Positions 11,501 through 22,084 of a DNA stretch of 64,000 bases are shown here, piece after piece. Where the stretch lies: positions 124,001-188,000 of the forward strand of contig JAMPIV010012204.1 of NCBI GenBank assembly GCA_024509875.1, read 5' to 3'. The DNA comes from Oreohelix idahoensis (taxonomy: Eukaryota > Mollusca > Gastropoda > Stylommatophora > Oreohelicidae). The position numbers and the translations under genes were made by a program. The notes beneath the pieces were generated by a model. That model did not search any database. It saw only the letters and a list, made by a program, of their open reading frames with translations, and was not told the DNA's origin. How positions within the stretch are numbered: position 1 is the stretch's first letter; the number at the start of each line of letters is the position of its first letter.

Positions 11501-12404
11501 TGGAATGAATATTCGTACCAGCAAAAAAATTCCTGGATATACTTTTTTGGATTATAACGTAACTTCGTGTGTAGTAACATTTTATTAGTACGGAAACACT
11601 GTTCATAGTGACACATAGACATTCATTATTCTATGGAACATATTACACTACATACTGTATTCAAGAATATCTTTGCATCTTGCATGGAACATTAAGAACA
11701 TATTCTAGTCGATTACTAACTAGTGTTAATGGAACAGTAACACTGAGTAAAATTGCAATTACTTAAATAAATTAGTAATTAGTTATTTGTTTGTAATTAA
11801 GAACTATCTTAATTAGATGAAATCAATTAAGCCACTTAATTACTTGTAGAGTACACATTAATTAACTTGAATAGTTGTAAGTGTCTCTTTATACTTATAT
11901 TTACTTCTCATTATACATTATCTCTCACGTTTAGATAACTAGTCCACCGTCATAATGTTAGAAACATTACGGGTGTTGCTTCTTAACGTGTTTAATTATG
12001 CTTTGCTGCATTTTGCATCTTTCATTTTCATTTTTTGATTCTCTTGTCTTTTTATTATCATCATCGTTGCTATTCATTTTCATTTGAAATCACATGTTTG
12101 AGTTGTAAATTTAGTTGAATGTTTTTATCATTTTTTTGGTTTTCATTTTCAACTTTCTTTTACTTCGTAGTTTACCACATCGTTCCAAAGTAGGTCGATT
12201 GTGGATGTGTGCTTTAATGCATACTTTCATTCAGTTATATTGATTTCCATTTTCATATTCTTTTTCATAATATTGTATAACTTTATGAATATAATTTATG
12301 CACATAGACGTCGATGTAGTTTTGACTCACCTCTCTTGGGTACTTAGTTTTTAAAAAAAAATTAATAGAATTAATTTTTTTTTAAGGGCCGGTGATAAGG
12401 GAGC
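11501..12404. other. G1 copy 1 3' untranslated region and polypurine tract
   Basis: AT-rich non-coding DNA with no supported frame. A palindromic AAAAAAATTAATAGAATTAATTTTTTT region lies at about 12353-12383. GATAAGGGAGC just before LTR 2 is the likely polypurine tract priming plus-strand synthesis. Confidence 0.65.
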
Positions 12405-13511
12405 TGTTGCGTACGTTTTACCTAAGGGGGTAGTCTTCGGTCCTGCCAATGTACGCACCAGTCTTGAGATAGTTATATTATTTGTGCGTACGTTTTATTC
12501 ACGCACCGACGTGCACAATGCAGAGTATGAGTTGCTCTTTGCGCACGGGTAACCTAGTTGGGGGATTATGACGTCAGCTGTTGTAAGGGCAAGATGGACT
12601 CTCTCTCTGCCCGTATGTTATTATTTTGATTCTGAACAATTCGATGGAAGAATTGTTCTGAAGGATTTTGTTGAGTCTTCAGGGTGAAGCCAACATGCAG
12701 TTCAATACGTAAGTTTCGTTTGAACCTTCATGTATATTAATACGTCAATGAATAAAGTGGAACAGATGATCATCACTGGATTCTAGCGGGAATCCATATG
12801 TTATTGGATTCCTAGAATGGAACAGTTGAGATCTTTACTTCACTGTAAATATTTCGTAGTGGGAAGTCCTACGAGTAAAGGATAACTATTTGATCATATC
12901 TTGAATATCGGATATTTTGTAATGCCTATGCCAAGGTCGTGGCATATTTTGTAGGAGAGGTTAGTCAACTGAAGTCGCTAACCTGATTGTATTTTCGTGT
13001 AGAACTTTTATGGATTATATCAAACTGTATAGATTATTGTAAGGAGAAAGTCTGGGATTTAAACAAGTATTATATGGAAGCGTCATCCATGAATATGAAT
13101 CCGTTTACTGTTACAGACGTCCTTGGAACAAGGTTAACGGACATGACCGTAATGTATTTCAAATGACAACTGTTAGGGAATCCTAGTCACTTGGATAGAA
13201 AAGGACTTGATTGATAAAGAAATCTACAGGAATATATTATTATCAACAGTAACTATATTTAGGATGCTCTCATCGTTTGTCTTGATCGTGTCGTTGATTG
13301 CCGTTTGTCATTCGTCAATAAACCTGAATAACTTTCACCAACGAGTTGATTATAGTCATGCATTGGCCAATTGCCTACCACTCGTTGGAATTTGATTGAA
13401 TAACCTTTTGACAACTTTTCATTGAAACCATTCGCGTGTCTAAGCTAGTCGTTGATACATCTACCACTAGCATACCGTTTCTCTCAACTACCATCACAAA
13501 AGAACCCAACA
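12405..13511 (+). repeat. G1 LTR 2 (shared middle LTR)
   Basis: A 1,107-bp LTR with the same TGTTGCGTACG...CCCAACA ends. Its 5' half matches LTR 3 at sites where LTR 1 differs. Its 3' half has private changes (ACTATATTTAGGATG near 13252, TTATAGTCATGCATT near 13350). This fits a recombinant LTR produced by unequal exchange, followed by private mutation. Confidence 0.9.
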
Positions 13512-14602
13512 GTAAATGGCGGCACAGTGTGTTTTGGACAAGTTTCAAAGAAGGGAACTTACTCAATATCTTTCCAAAAATCGTTAGACAGAAAGACCCG
13601 TGTCTTCATCATGGAATCTACACGACGGTTATCAGAAGGTCAAGGTCAGCAATGAACCTCAACACCAAGTTCTCCAGTGACTACCTACGTTGGACATCAT
13701 CCTTTTGGTCCTTATTTACGTGCGAGCTATACTCTAATACTCAGGACGAAGTATTTCGATTCTCAAACGTACATTTACGGAGACGAGGCACATTTTTTGT
13801 TTGATCAGCCGAGATAAGTATAAACGGAGTCTCGTTTATTACTGTATTGTGTTTGGCTGTGCCTATTCTCTTCTATGTCCACCAATATACTTTTCATGTT
13901 GCATGTTCTATGTTGTATATCCGTCGTGGGTGGTAGGGAGGTCGATCTGACAAACGAGGTTCATCTCGAAGCCGATTCGGGCTCTTTGTCAGATGTTCTA
14001 TAGGGTTTGATTTATAAGTTTCAATTGAGCGATAATTCCGGTTCAAGGCTAGAAACCTTGCTGTAGTTCCGATCGCTACTTGCTTCTTATGATAGTATTT
14101 GTTTAGCTGTTCAGTCAAGTTTTAATTGTTGTTTTCACAGTTATTTTTACTCGTACCTTAGTTTTATAATGTATTTTTTTTGTATATTACGTCATCCTCA
14201 CCTGACTATCGTTCAGTTCTTTACAAAACATATGTTTTTACACTGTCTTGTCAATTGTATTGTTTAGTATTTGATCGCAGTTATCATCGTAACTCTTTAC
14301 GACATTCTATTTTTAGTTTCACATTTTTATTTTTATTGGATTTCTGCGACTGTTTTCTACTGTCTTTGAGTATCTCGTCTTGTCATTGTTGTTGCTATTG
14401 TCTATGGCTTTTGTCTGTTCATAACATGTCATTACATAAATTAATTTATTGATTATTAATATATTTGACAATTATATGAGTATGATATACCGTTCTAGGA
14501 CAGGAACGAAGACCACTCGGTGCATTAACAAGGTTAATTAATTTACATTAATTAATTATCATATTTAGAAATTAAGAGTATAGTGACTACTTATAAAGCA
14601 TA
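13512..14602. other. G1 copy 2 5' untranslated leader
   Basis: This is the equivalent of 5132-6221. The candidate primer-binding site here reads TGGCGGCACAGTG (about 13517), where copy 1 has TGGCGGCCAAGTG. No coding capacity is supported. Confidence 0.6.
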
Positions 14603-15225
14603 ATGTATTCACTAGATTATTTCATTAAGCAAGCAAAAGCTCTTCAGATACCTCCTGAAGAGGTACGACAATTCGCTATGTCGGAATATAGGAAAGCTCA
14701 AGAAATAGAAGCTGAACAGAGAAAGTTAGAAACTTTAAGACTAGAAAAACTTCAATTTGAGGCAGATCAAAAACGGATTGAGGCTGCGGAAAATGAGAAG
14801 AAGATGAAATTTGAGGCAGATCAAAAACGGATTGAGGCTGAATTAGAAGAGAAACGATTTCTGCATGAGGCAGAACAGAAAAGATTGGAGGCTGCAGATA
14901 AACTTAAGATTGAAATGGAAGTTAAACAAAAGGAAATGGAAGTTAAACAAAAGGAAATGGAAGTTAAACAAAAGGAAATGGAAGAAAGAAGATTAATAGC
15001 TGAACAAAATGCAAAAAGACTTCAGCTTGAGACAGAAGAGAATGATAAGAAACGTCAGCATGATTTGAAACTTGCCGAATTGGAATATGATAGAATTAGG
15101 TTAACTCAAGAAGCTAATTCGCAGAGAACTTTCGAAGGCCAAGCTTCATCCAGGCATGATAATTTTAAGGAAATTCACCTAAAATTACCTAAATTTAACC
15201 CCCCGTCTGACGACGTGATTTTTTT
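14603..15225 (+). pseudogene. G1 copy 2 Gag, N-terminal coiled coil
   Basis: This matches copy 1 almost base for base and starts at ATG 14603. The long Glu/Lys/Gln coiled coil covers residues about 30-170, including three EVKQKEM units. It ends in the LPKFNPPSDD start of the capsid domain. At the nine-T run (15219-15227) the Gag continues in a different frame. The frame offset differs by one base from copy 1, so the run is unstable. Whether active elements slip here cannot be decided from two copies. Confidence 0.85.
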
Positions 15226-18200
15226 TTGGATAGGTTTGAGGCCACCTGTAGGTCTTACAATGTGGATAAATCACTATATTCTACATATTTATCCAGATTG
15301 CTTACGGGAGATGCTTTGGCGGTTTATCATACCACCAGTATTAATGATAAGAATAATTATGACGCTCTTCGAGCTTCACTTCTCCGAAAATTCCAAATGA
15401 CAGAAAATGAATACCGATTACGTTTTCGGACTTTGCTACCGCAATCAGGGAAGAACTTTTGTGATTTTCTTTCCCAAATACGGCTAACACTAGAAAGATG
15501 GATCGAATTATCCAAGATAGAAAAGTCGTATGAAGGTCTTTTCGATTTACTACTGCGCGATAAGGTGCTATCGTCAGTAAATCCAGCATTTCTTGCATTT
15601 TTGCACGAACGGAAACCTTTATCTATGAAAGATCTAGAAGAACATTCTAAAAATTTCTGCACTGCTCACCCATCCATGGATCTAAGTAATGCTCAGATTA
15701 AAAGTGAATTGCCAGTTGCTTTTGCCGTACAACAAAATAATTTTTCACGAAATCGTTCATTGAGTAACGACAGATACTTTAATAAGGGAAATAATGAGAA
15801 TTTCAACAATGGTAATTTTTATAAGGGGAAGCAATTCCAACAATCTGCTCCATTCAATGTTTCTTGGAACCAAGCTCATAGATCGCGAGATTTTGGTAAC
15901 AATAATTTCAAACATAATCAAGGGTATAATAATAAACAAAACTGGCGATCAAAATCTCAGGTTCCACAAAATAGACAAGGTTCGTTGAATAAAACATTTA
16001 ACCAACATTATAATGGTAATTATACTAATTATCGTACTCATCAAAATTTTAACGCGAGCAGGAATGACAATTGGGGCAATTTTAATGCAAATAATCAGAA
16101 CAGATCGCGACGAAGAGATAGATCGTCGAGCCAGACACGTAGACATTCTAATGTCGCTTTAAGTGATACTCAGGCTAACAATGAACAGGTTAAAGGTGCT
16201 GATGCTCATAATGCCATGTCTTGTTCTATTGATAGTCATCAGGTGACAGCTTGTGCAGAATGCTCAACACTTTTCCAGCCCAAGGCGATCACGACGTTGC
16301 GCTGCGGACACATTTTGCCTAGCCTACCTGCGGTCTGCACGGCAACTTCTGTACATCAGGGACAAGGATCTCTTAAGTTTCACAAAGGACTTGTCAATAA
16401 TATTCCATGCTCTCTTTTATTTGATTCAGGTTGTACCACGGTCGGGGTACGGACTTCGCTGATAGATCCTCGTTATGCCACGGGCCACACAGTCAAATGT
16501 GTTACCTTTGGAGGCACAGTGGAAATGTTTCCCACAGCCATTATTAATTTAAATACACCATTTTTTTCAGGGAAGATCAACGCCTGTCTTCTTCCTAATC
16601 CAATTTGTGATGTCATATTGGGTCGTATACATGGTATAACAGAGTGTACACCACAGCAAATTGCTGCATGGGAAGAGCGACATTTTCAGGCTGCAAATGC
16701 AGTAGTGACTAGAGCTCAAGCTACTATTATGTCGCATGATACACCATATGAACCTACAGTTCATACCACTTGTGATGACGATGCTCCTATTTCACGGGAG
16801 TCGTTTGCAACTTTACAAAAGAATGATGATTCATTAAAAAAAAATTTTCAGTATGTGAACAAAAAGAATACAAGTAACAAACTTGCAAAATCTAGACATG
16901 ACTTTATTCTTAAAAATGGGATTTTAGTTAGATTGATACGGGAAAAGGATTCATCCTTATGTTCTCAGATTCTAGTCCCGACTTCTATGAGATCGCGAAT
17001 ATTGCGACATGCTCGTGACTCGCAATGCGCGGGCCATATGGGTTTTTCACGTACCAAATCCAGAGTGCTTTCTGCATTCTACTGGCCGGGCGTTCATAGA
17101 GATATTACTCTCTATTGTCGTTCATGTTTGATATGTCAGGAAGTTAAAGTACGGGGCCCATTTCATGCGGCTCCTATTCAAGCTGCGGACATCCCGATTA
17201 GACCATTTGATAAAATGGCTATCGACATTATTGGTCCGATGCTTCCATCTGCCAGAGGGCATACGCATATTCTTACTTGCATTGATATGTGCACTCGTTG
17301 GCCTGAGGCCATCCCTCTGAAGAACACCTCATCTGCCAGTGTAGCAGAGGCGTTAATGTTGATCTTCTCACGCATTGGTTTTCCGCGGAAGATCTTATCA
17401 GATCATGGGGTTCAGTTCATTTCTGAATCCATGTCTCAAGTTATGAAGACATTAGGTATAGACAGATCACTTAGTTCAATTTACCATGCGATGTCAAATG
17501 GGTTAATTGAGCGCCAAAATAGGACACTCAAGCAGTTGTTGGGTAAGATGACCAAAGATCACCCTCAGGATTGGGATCGGGTCCTACCCGCCGCTCTCTT
17601 CGCGTATCGCGAGGTGCAAAATCAAGCCACGGGGTTTTCTCCGTTCCAGCTTGTTTTTGGCATGCAACCACGTGGCCCGATGTCGTTAATCCACGACTTA
17701 TTGGTTGAAGAGAATATTGAAAAGGAAACTCAATCCTCTTATGAGTATGTGATCTCTCTGAGAAAGAGAATCATAGATGCTTGTAGACTAGCTACTGCAT
17801 CATCCGAACAAGCCAAAGAAAAAGCTCGTCTATTTGCAAACAAGTATAGACGTCTTCGCCAGCTTATTCCTGGTGACGAAGCTTTTGTCTTACTCCCTGC
17901 TCATAACAATCGTCTATTAATTACTTGGAGAGGTCCTTTCAGGATCATCTCAAGAATATCCGATGTTGACTACATCGTTGATGTAAATGGTAAACATAAA
18001 ACCTTCCACATTAACATGTTGAAGGAGTATTACTCACGTCCTGATTATCTACAGTCAGTATTCCAGGCAACTGACGATCCTAGACCTCCTATTCAACACT
18101 ATTCTAGTTTGTCAGTCATCCAAGAAGAAGAATCTTCTTTCGATGATGTACAACTGCCAATACCAGTTGTGCCACTTCATTCCACTGAGAATTGGAATGA

Positions 18201-19029
18201 TGTTACTATTTCATCTACTCTTTCGGCTGATCAACGTCAGCAAGTCTCTAAAATTCTACACTCGTATGAGGATGTCCTCACTGACATCCCAGGTCATACG
18301 TCAGTCATCCAACATGACATTATTCTGACTGACGATACGCCTATTCGAGTGCGCCCATATCCTATCCCTTTACACTTTCGTGATAAGGTTGATAAGGAAT
18401 TGGATGAGATGCTTCAATTAAATATAATTGAACCATCTTCATCACCATACTCTTCTTCTATGGTGATTATTAGAAAGAAAGACAACAATATTCGTCTTTG
18501 CGTAGATTACAGGAAATTAAACAAAGTTACAAAGTTTGATGCGGAACCTTTACCTCTCTTAGATGACTTATTGGAGAAATTATCCCATGCTACATTTTTT
18601 TCGAAATTTGACCTTTCAAAGGGTTATTGGCAAGTGCCACTCACACCTAAAGCAAAGCCATTCACCGCTTTCTCGACGCCACGGGGACTTTTCCAATGGA
18701 ATTTTATGCCATTCGGATTAATGAATGCGCCAGCTACCTTTGTACGCATGATGCGCCGCGTACTGTCTCATCGTCCCGATGTCATTACTTACATAGATGA
18801 CATCTGTCTTTTCAGTAACTCTTGGGATGAACACATTCAGGGATTAAAAGCTTTACTTTCTACTCTACGGGATTATAACTTAACAGCTAAACCTTCTAAG
18901 GCATTTGTCGGTTTTCATGACATCTCCTTTTTGGGTCATCGTATAGGTCAGGGTTTAATGTATACAGAAGACAGTAATGTCTCGAAAATCTTAAACATCT
19001 CAGCACCTAAGACAAAAAAAACAAGTTAG
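15226..19029 (+). CDS. G1 copy 2 Gag-protease-integrase-RT polyprotein
   Basis: A 1,267-codon frame without internal stops. Capsid covers residues about 1-175 and the Asn/Arg-rich tail about 176-310. A Cys/His cluster lies near 340-370 and the protease DSG at 400-402. The integrase zinc finger uses H595, H604, C634 and C637. The integrase core uses D667, D726 and E762 (D58D35E), and the GPY/F module is around 900-920. The reverse transcriptase occupies about 1040-1240, with YIDD at residues 1189-1192 (18790-18801). The order PR-IN-RT defines a Gmr1-type gypsy element. The first triplet is TTG in the middle of Gag, not a true start; the Gag start is at 14603. The frame ends after an A8 run at about 19014-19021, shared with copy 1. 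Confidence 0.95.
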   Translation: MDRFEATCRSYNVDKSLYSTYLSRLLTGDALAVYHTTSINDKNNYDALRASLLRKFQMTENEYRLRFRTLLPQSGKNFCDFLSQIRLTLERWIELSKIEKSYEGLFDLLLRDKVLSSVNPAFLAFLHERKPLSMKDLEEHSKNFCTAHPSMDLSNAQIKSELPVAFAVQQNNFSRNRSLSNDRYFNKGNNENFNNGNFYKGKQFQQSAPFNVSWNQAHRSRDFGNNNFKHNQGYNNKQNWRSKSQVPQNRQGSLNKTFNQHYNGNYTNYRTHQNFNASRNDNWGNFNANNQNRSRRRDRSSSQTRRHSNVALSDTQANNEQVKGADAHNAMSCSIDSHQVTACAECSTLFQPKAITTLRCGHILPSLPAVCTATSVHQGQGSLKFHKGLVNNIPCSLLFDSGCTTVGVRTSLIDPRYATGHTVKCVTFGGTVEMFPTAIINLNTPFFSGKINACLLPNPICDVILGRIHGITECTPQQIAAWEERHFQAANAVVTRAQATIMSHDTPYEPTVHTTCDDDAPISRESFATLQKNDDSLKKNFQYVNKKNTSNKLAKSRHDFILKNGILVRLIREKDSSLCSQILVPTSMRSRILRHARDSQCAGHMGFSRTKSRVLSAFYWPGVHRDITLYCRSCLICQEVKVRGPFHAAPIQAADIPIRPFDKMAIDIIGPMLPSARGHTHILTCIDMCTRWPEAIPLKNTSSASVAEALMLIFSRIGFPRKILSDHGVQFISESMSQVMKTLGIDRSLSSIYHAMSNGLIERQNRTLKQLLGKMTKDHPQDWDRVLPAALFAYREVQNQATGFSPFQLVFGMQPRGPMSLIHDLLVEENIEKETQSSYEYVISLRKRIIDACRLATASSEQAKEKARLFANKYRRLRQLIPGDEAFVLLPAHNNRLLITWRGPFRIISRISDVDYIVDVNGKHKTFHINMLKEYYSRPDYLQSVFQATDDPRPPIQHYSSLSVIQEEESSFDDVQLPIPVVPLHSTENWNDVTISSTLSADQRQQVSKILHSYEDVLTDIPGHTSVIQHDIILTDDTPIRVRPYPIPLHFRDKVDKELDEMLQLNIIEPSSSPYSSSMVIIRKKDNNIRLCVDYRKLNKVTKFDAEPLPLLDDLLEKLSHATFFSKFDLSKGYWQVPLTPKAKPFTAFSTPRGLFQWNFMPFGLMNAPATFVRMMRRVLSHRPDVITYIDDICLFSNSWDEHIQGLKALLSTLRDYNLTAKPSKAFVGFHDISFLGHRIGQGLMYTEDSNVSKILNISAPKTKKTS

Positions 19030-19642
19030 GTCTCTTTTAGGACTAATACAGTTCTATTCTAAATTCATCCCTCATTTGTCTACTTTAACTGCACCTTTTT
19101 CTTCTTTACTGAGAAAAGGGACAGCTAACATAATCCAGTGGACTAACGAACACCAAATCGCGTTAGATTATATAAAAGGATTTTTTTCAAATGCGCCATT
19201 TTTGAAGTTGCCTAACAAAGATCTTACTTTTATTCTTCGTAGTGACGCATCTTCTTACGCCATTGCTGCAGTTTTGATGCAGGAATATACGGGCACCTTA
19301 TTTCCAGTCATGTATGTTTCGAGAAAACTGACGGCGAGCGAAATGAAATACTCCGTTCTGGACAAGGAGTTGCTCGCGTTAGTTTGGTCAATCACAAAAT
19401 TGGAACGTTACTTACTGGGCTCCCACTTTGTAGTGGAGACAGACCAAAAGGCTCTCACAGCACTGAACACTAAGGACGTTAAATCATCAAAGTCAACCAG
19501 ATACGCTATTGCTCTTCAGCCATATAGCTATGAAATTCGAGCGATTCCTGGAGTGAAAAATGTATTTGCGGACTGTCTGTCAAGATGTCCAAGCGAACTG
19601 GTCGAACCTAAACCACTTCCGGATGTTGAAACATCCTCATAG
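19030..19642 (+). CDS. G1 copy 2 RNase H
   Basis: The RNase H domain of the polyprotein, read in a shifted frame after the A8 run. It keeps all four acidic positions: LRSDASSYA, LDKELLALVW, VETDQKAL and VFADCLSR. It is nearly identical to copy 1. Being terminal in pol, it confirms that no second integrase follows. It would remove the RNA template in the virus-like particle. Confidence 0.92.
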
Positions 19643-19698
19643 ATAATCAATCAAATATAATAAGAGGAACTGAGTACATTATCAATTTTTGAACTTCT

Positions 19699-19883
19699 AT
19701 ACGTGGAAGGCAGAGAAAATCCTGGGCTGATAACATCAAAGAATGGGCAGGACACGGTTTTTCCACACTTGTACGCATTGCTGAGGATAGAGAGCAGTGG
19801 AGGACCCTGTCTGCTGATGCTTCCACCATGGCACCCCTACGACCCATGACGGGTTACGGGCTGAGATGAGATGATGATACGTG
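19699..19883 (+). mobile_element. Captured LINE 3' end in the G1 3' UTR, copy 2, with 7-bp duplication
   Basis: A 171-bp insert (19706-19876) is bounded by ATACGTG at 19699-19705 and 19877-19883. It encodes the same ORF2 C-terminus as in copy 1, ending with a stop and a GATGAGATGATGAT tail typical of short-repeat LINE tails. This copy preserves the original insertion better than copy 1 does. Confidence 0.85.
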
Positions 19884-20795
19884 CTCTGTATGGAACTGAA
19901 TTATTCGTACCAGCAAAAAAATTCCTGGATATACTTACTTTTGGATTATAACGTAACTTCTTGTGTAGTAACATTTTATTAGTACGGAAACACTGTTCAT
20001 AGTGACACATAGACATTCATTATTCTATGGAACATATTACACTACATACTGTATTCAAGAATATCTTTGCATCTTGCATGGAACATTAAGAACATATTCT
20101 AGTCGATTACTAACTAGTGTTAATGGAACAGTAACACTGAGTAAAATTGCAATTACTTAAATAAATTAGTAATTAGTTATTTGTTTGTAATTAAGAACTA
20201 TCTTAATTAGATGAAATCAATTAAGCCACTTAATTACTTGTAGAGTACACATTAATTAACTTGAATATTTGTAAGTGTCTCTTTATACTTATATTTACTT
20301 CTCATTATACATTATCTCTCACGTTTAGATAACTAGTCCACCGTCATAATGTTAGAAACATTACGGGTGTTGCTTCTTAACGTGTTTAATTATGCTTTGC
20401 TGCATTTTGCATCTTTCATTTTCATTTTTTGATTCTCTTGTCTTTATTATCATCATCGTTGCTATTCATTTTCATTTGAAATCACATGTTTGAGTTGTAA
20501 ATTTAGTTGAATGTTTTTATCATTTTTTGGGTTTTCATTTTCAACTTTCTTTTACTTCGTAGTTTACCACATCGTTCCAAAGTAGGTCGATTGTGGATGT
20601 GTGCTTTAATGCATACTTTCATTCAGTTATATTGATTTCCATTTTCATATTCTTTTTCATAATATTGTATAACTTTATGAATATAATTTATGCACATAGA
20701 CGTCGATGTAGTTTTGACTCACCTCTCTTGGGTACTTAGTTTTTAAAAAAAATTAATAGAATTAATTTTTTTTTAAGGGCCGGTGATAAGGGAGC
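19884..20795. other. G1 copy 2 3' untranslated region
   Basis: AT-rich, non-coding, and colinear with 11501-12404. The candidate polypurine tract GATAAGGGAGC sits immediately before LTR 3. Confidence 0.6.
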
Positions 20796-21902
20796 TGTTG
20801 CGTACGTTTTACCTAAGGGGGTAGTCTTCGGTCCTGCCAATGTACGCACCAGTCTTGAGATAGTTATATTATTTGTGCGTACGTTTTATTCACGCACCGA
20901 CGTGCACAATGCAGAGTATGAGTTGCTCTTTGCGCACGGGTAACCTAGTTGGGGGATTATGACGTCAGCTGTTGTAGGGGCAAGATGGACTCTCTCTCTG
21001 CCCGTATGTTATTGTTTTGATTCTGAACAATTCGATGGAAGAATTGTTCTGAAGGATTTTGTTGAGTCTTCAGGGTGAAGCCAACATGCAGTTCAATACG
21101 TAAGTTTCGTTTGAACCTTCATGTATATTAATACGTCAATGAATCAAGTGGAACAGATGATCATCACTGGATTCTAGCGGGAATCCATATGTTATTGGAT
21201 TCCTAGAATGGAACAGTTGAGATCTTTACTTCACTGTAAATATTTCGTAGTGGGAAGTCCTACGAGTAAAGGATAACTATTTGATCATATCTTGAATATC
21301 GGATATTTTGTAATGCCTATGCCAAGGTCGTGGCATATTTTGTAGGAGAGGTTAGTCAACTGAAGTCGCTAACCTGATTATATTTTCGTGTAGAACTTTT
21401 ATGGATTATATCAAACTGTATAGATTATTGTAAGGAGAAAGTCTGGGATTTAAACAAGTATTATATGGAAGCGTCATCCATGAATATGAATCCGTTTACT
21501 GTTACAGACGTCCTTGGAACAAGGTTAACGGACATGACCGTAATGTATTTCAAATGACAACTGTTAGGAAATCCTAGTCACTTGGATAGAAAAGGACTTG
21601 ATTGATAAAGAAATCTACAGGAATATATTATTATCAACAGTAACTATAATTATGATGCTCTCATCGTTTGTCTTGATCGTGTCGTTGATTGCCGTTTGTC
21701 ATTCGTCAATAAACCTGAATAACTTTCACCAACGAGTTGATTCTAGTCATGAATTGGCCAATTGCCTACCACTCGTTGGAATTTGATTGAATAACCTTTT
21801 TACAACTTTTCATTGAAACCATTCGCGTGTCTAAGCTAGTCGTTGATACATCTACCACTAGCATACCGTTTCTCTCAACTACCATCACAAAAGAACCCAA
21901 CA
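20796..21902 (+). repeat. G1 LTR 3 (3')
   Basis: A complete 1,107-bp LTR. Its last bases CCCAACA are followed at once by family S sequence (GGGACGAAATC), which sets the LTR boundary. It shares 5'-half variants with LTR 2 and 3'-half variants with LTR 1. Confidence 0.9.
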
Positions 21903-22075
21903 GGGACGAAATCTAAGAGAGGCCCGTTGCACGACCTAGCCTTCTGATGTCGGTCAGCATCGCTGAGTAGAGCGAACGATAAAACCTTTGATCCGGGAAA
22001 CGCAGTTTCCTGATTTCTCTGCTATGCAGAATGTGTGAATTATAACATCCTCTAGTGATAACAACACCATGATCT

Positions 22076-22084
22076 GTATATATA
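22076..22084 (+). promoter_or_regulatory. TATA-like box in solo LTR S copy A
   Basis: GTATATATACTG is followed about 25 bases later by a TCAGTT initiator-like motif. The equivalent site in copy B reads TGTATATAAACTG (minus strand, 50300-50310). Conservation between diverged copies supports a promoter, but activity is inferred. Confidence 0.5.

Larger units (their letters stand above)
4026..21902 (+). mobile_element. G1: tandem LTR-internal-LTR-internal-LTR Ty3/gypsy-class array (Gmr1-type order)
   Basis: Three 1.1-kb LTRs at 4026-5131, 12405-13511 and 20796-21902 enclose two internal regions of about 7.28 kb that are roughly 99% alike by eye. Each internal region encodes a coiled-coil Gag, an aspartic protease, an integrase, a reverse transcriptase and an RNase H in that order. 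The outer flanks (AAATA before, GGGAC after) show no target duplication. Such three-LTR arrays normally form by unequal exchange between LTRs of sister copies. The array sits inside solo LTR S copy A. Confidence 0.92.

Noticed and set aside
21598..21786. Conserved 62-codon frame in each G1 LTR
   Set aside because: Conserved only because the LTR copies are nearly identical. It carries non-synonymous changes in LTR 2 and has no known domain.
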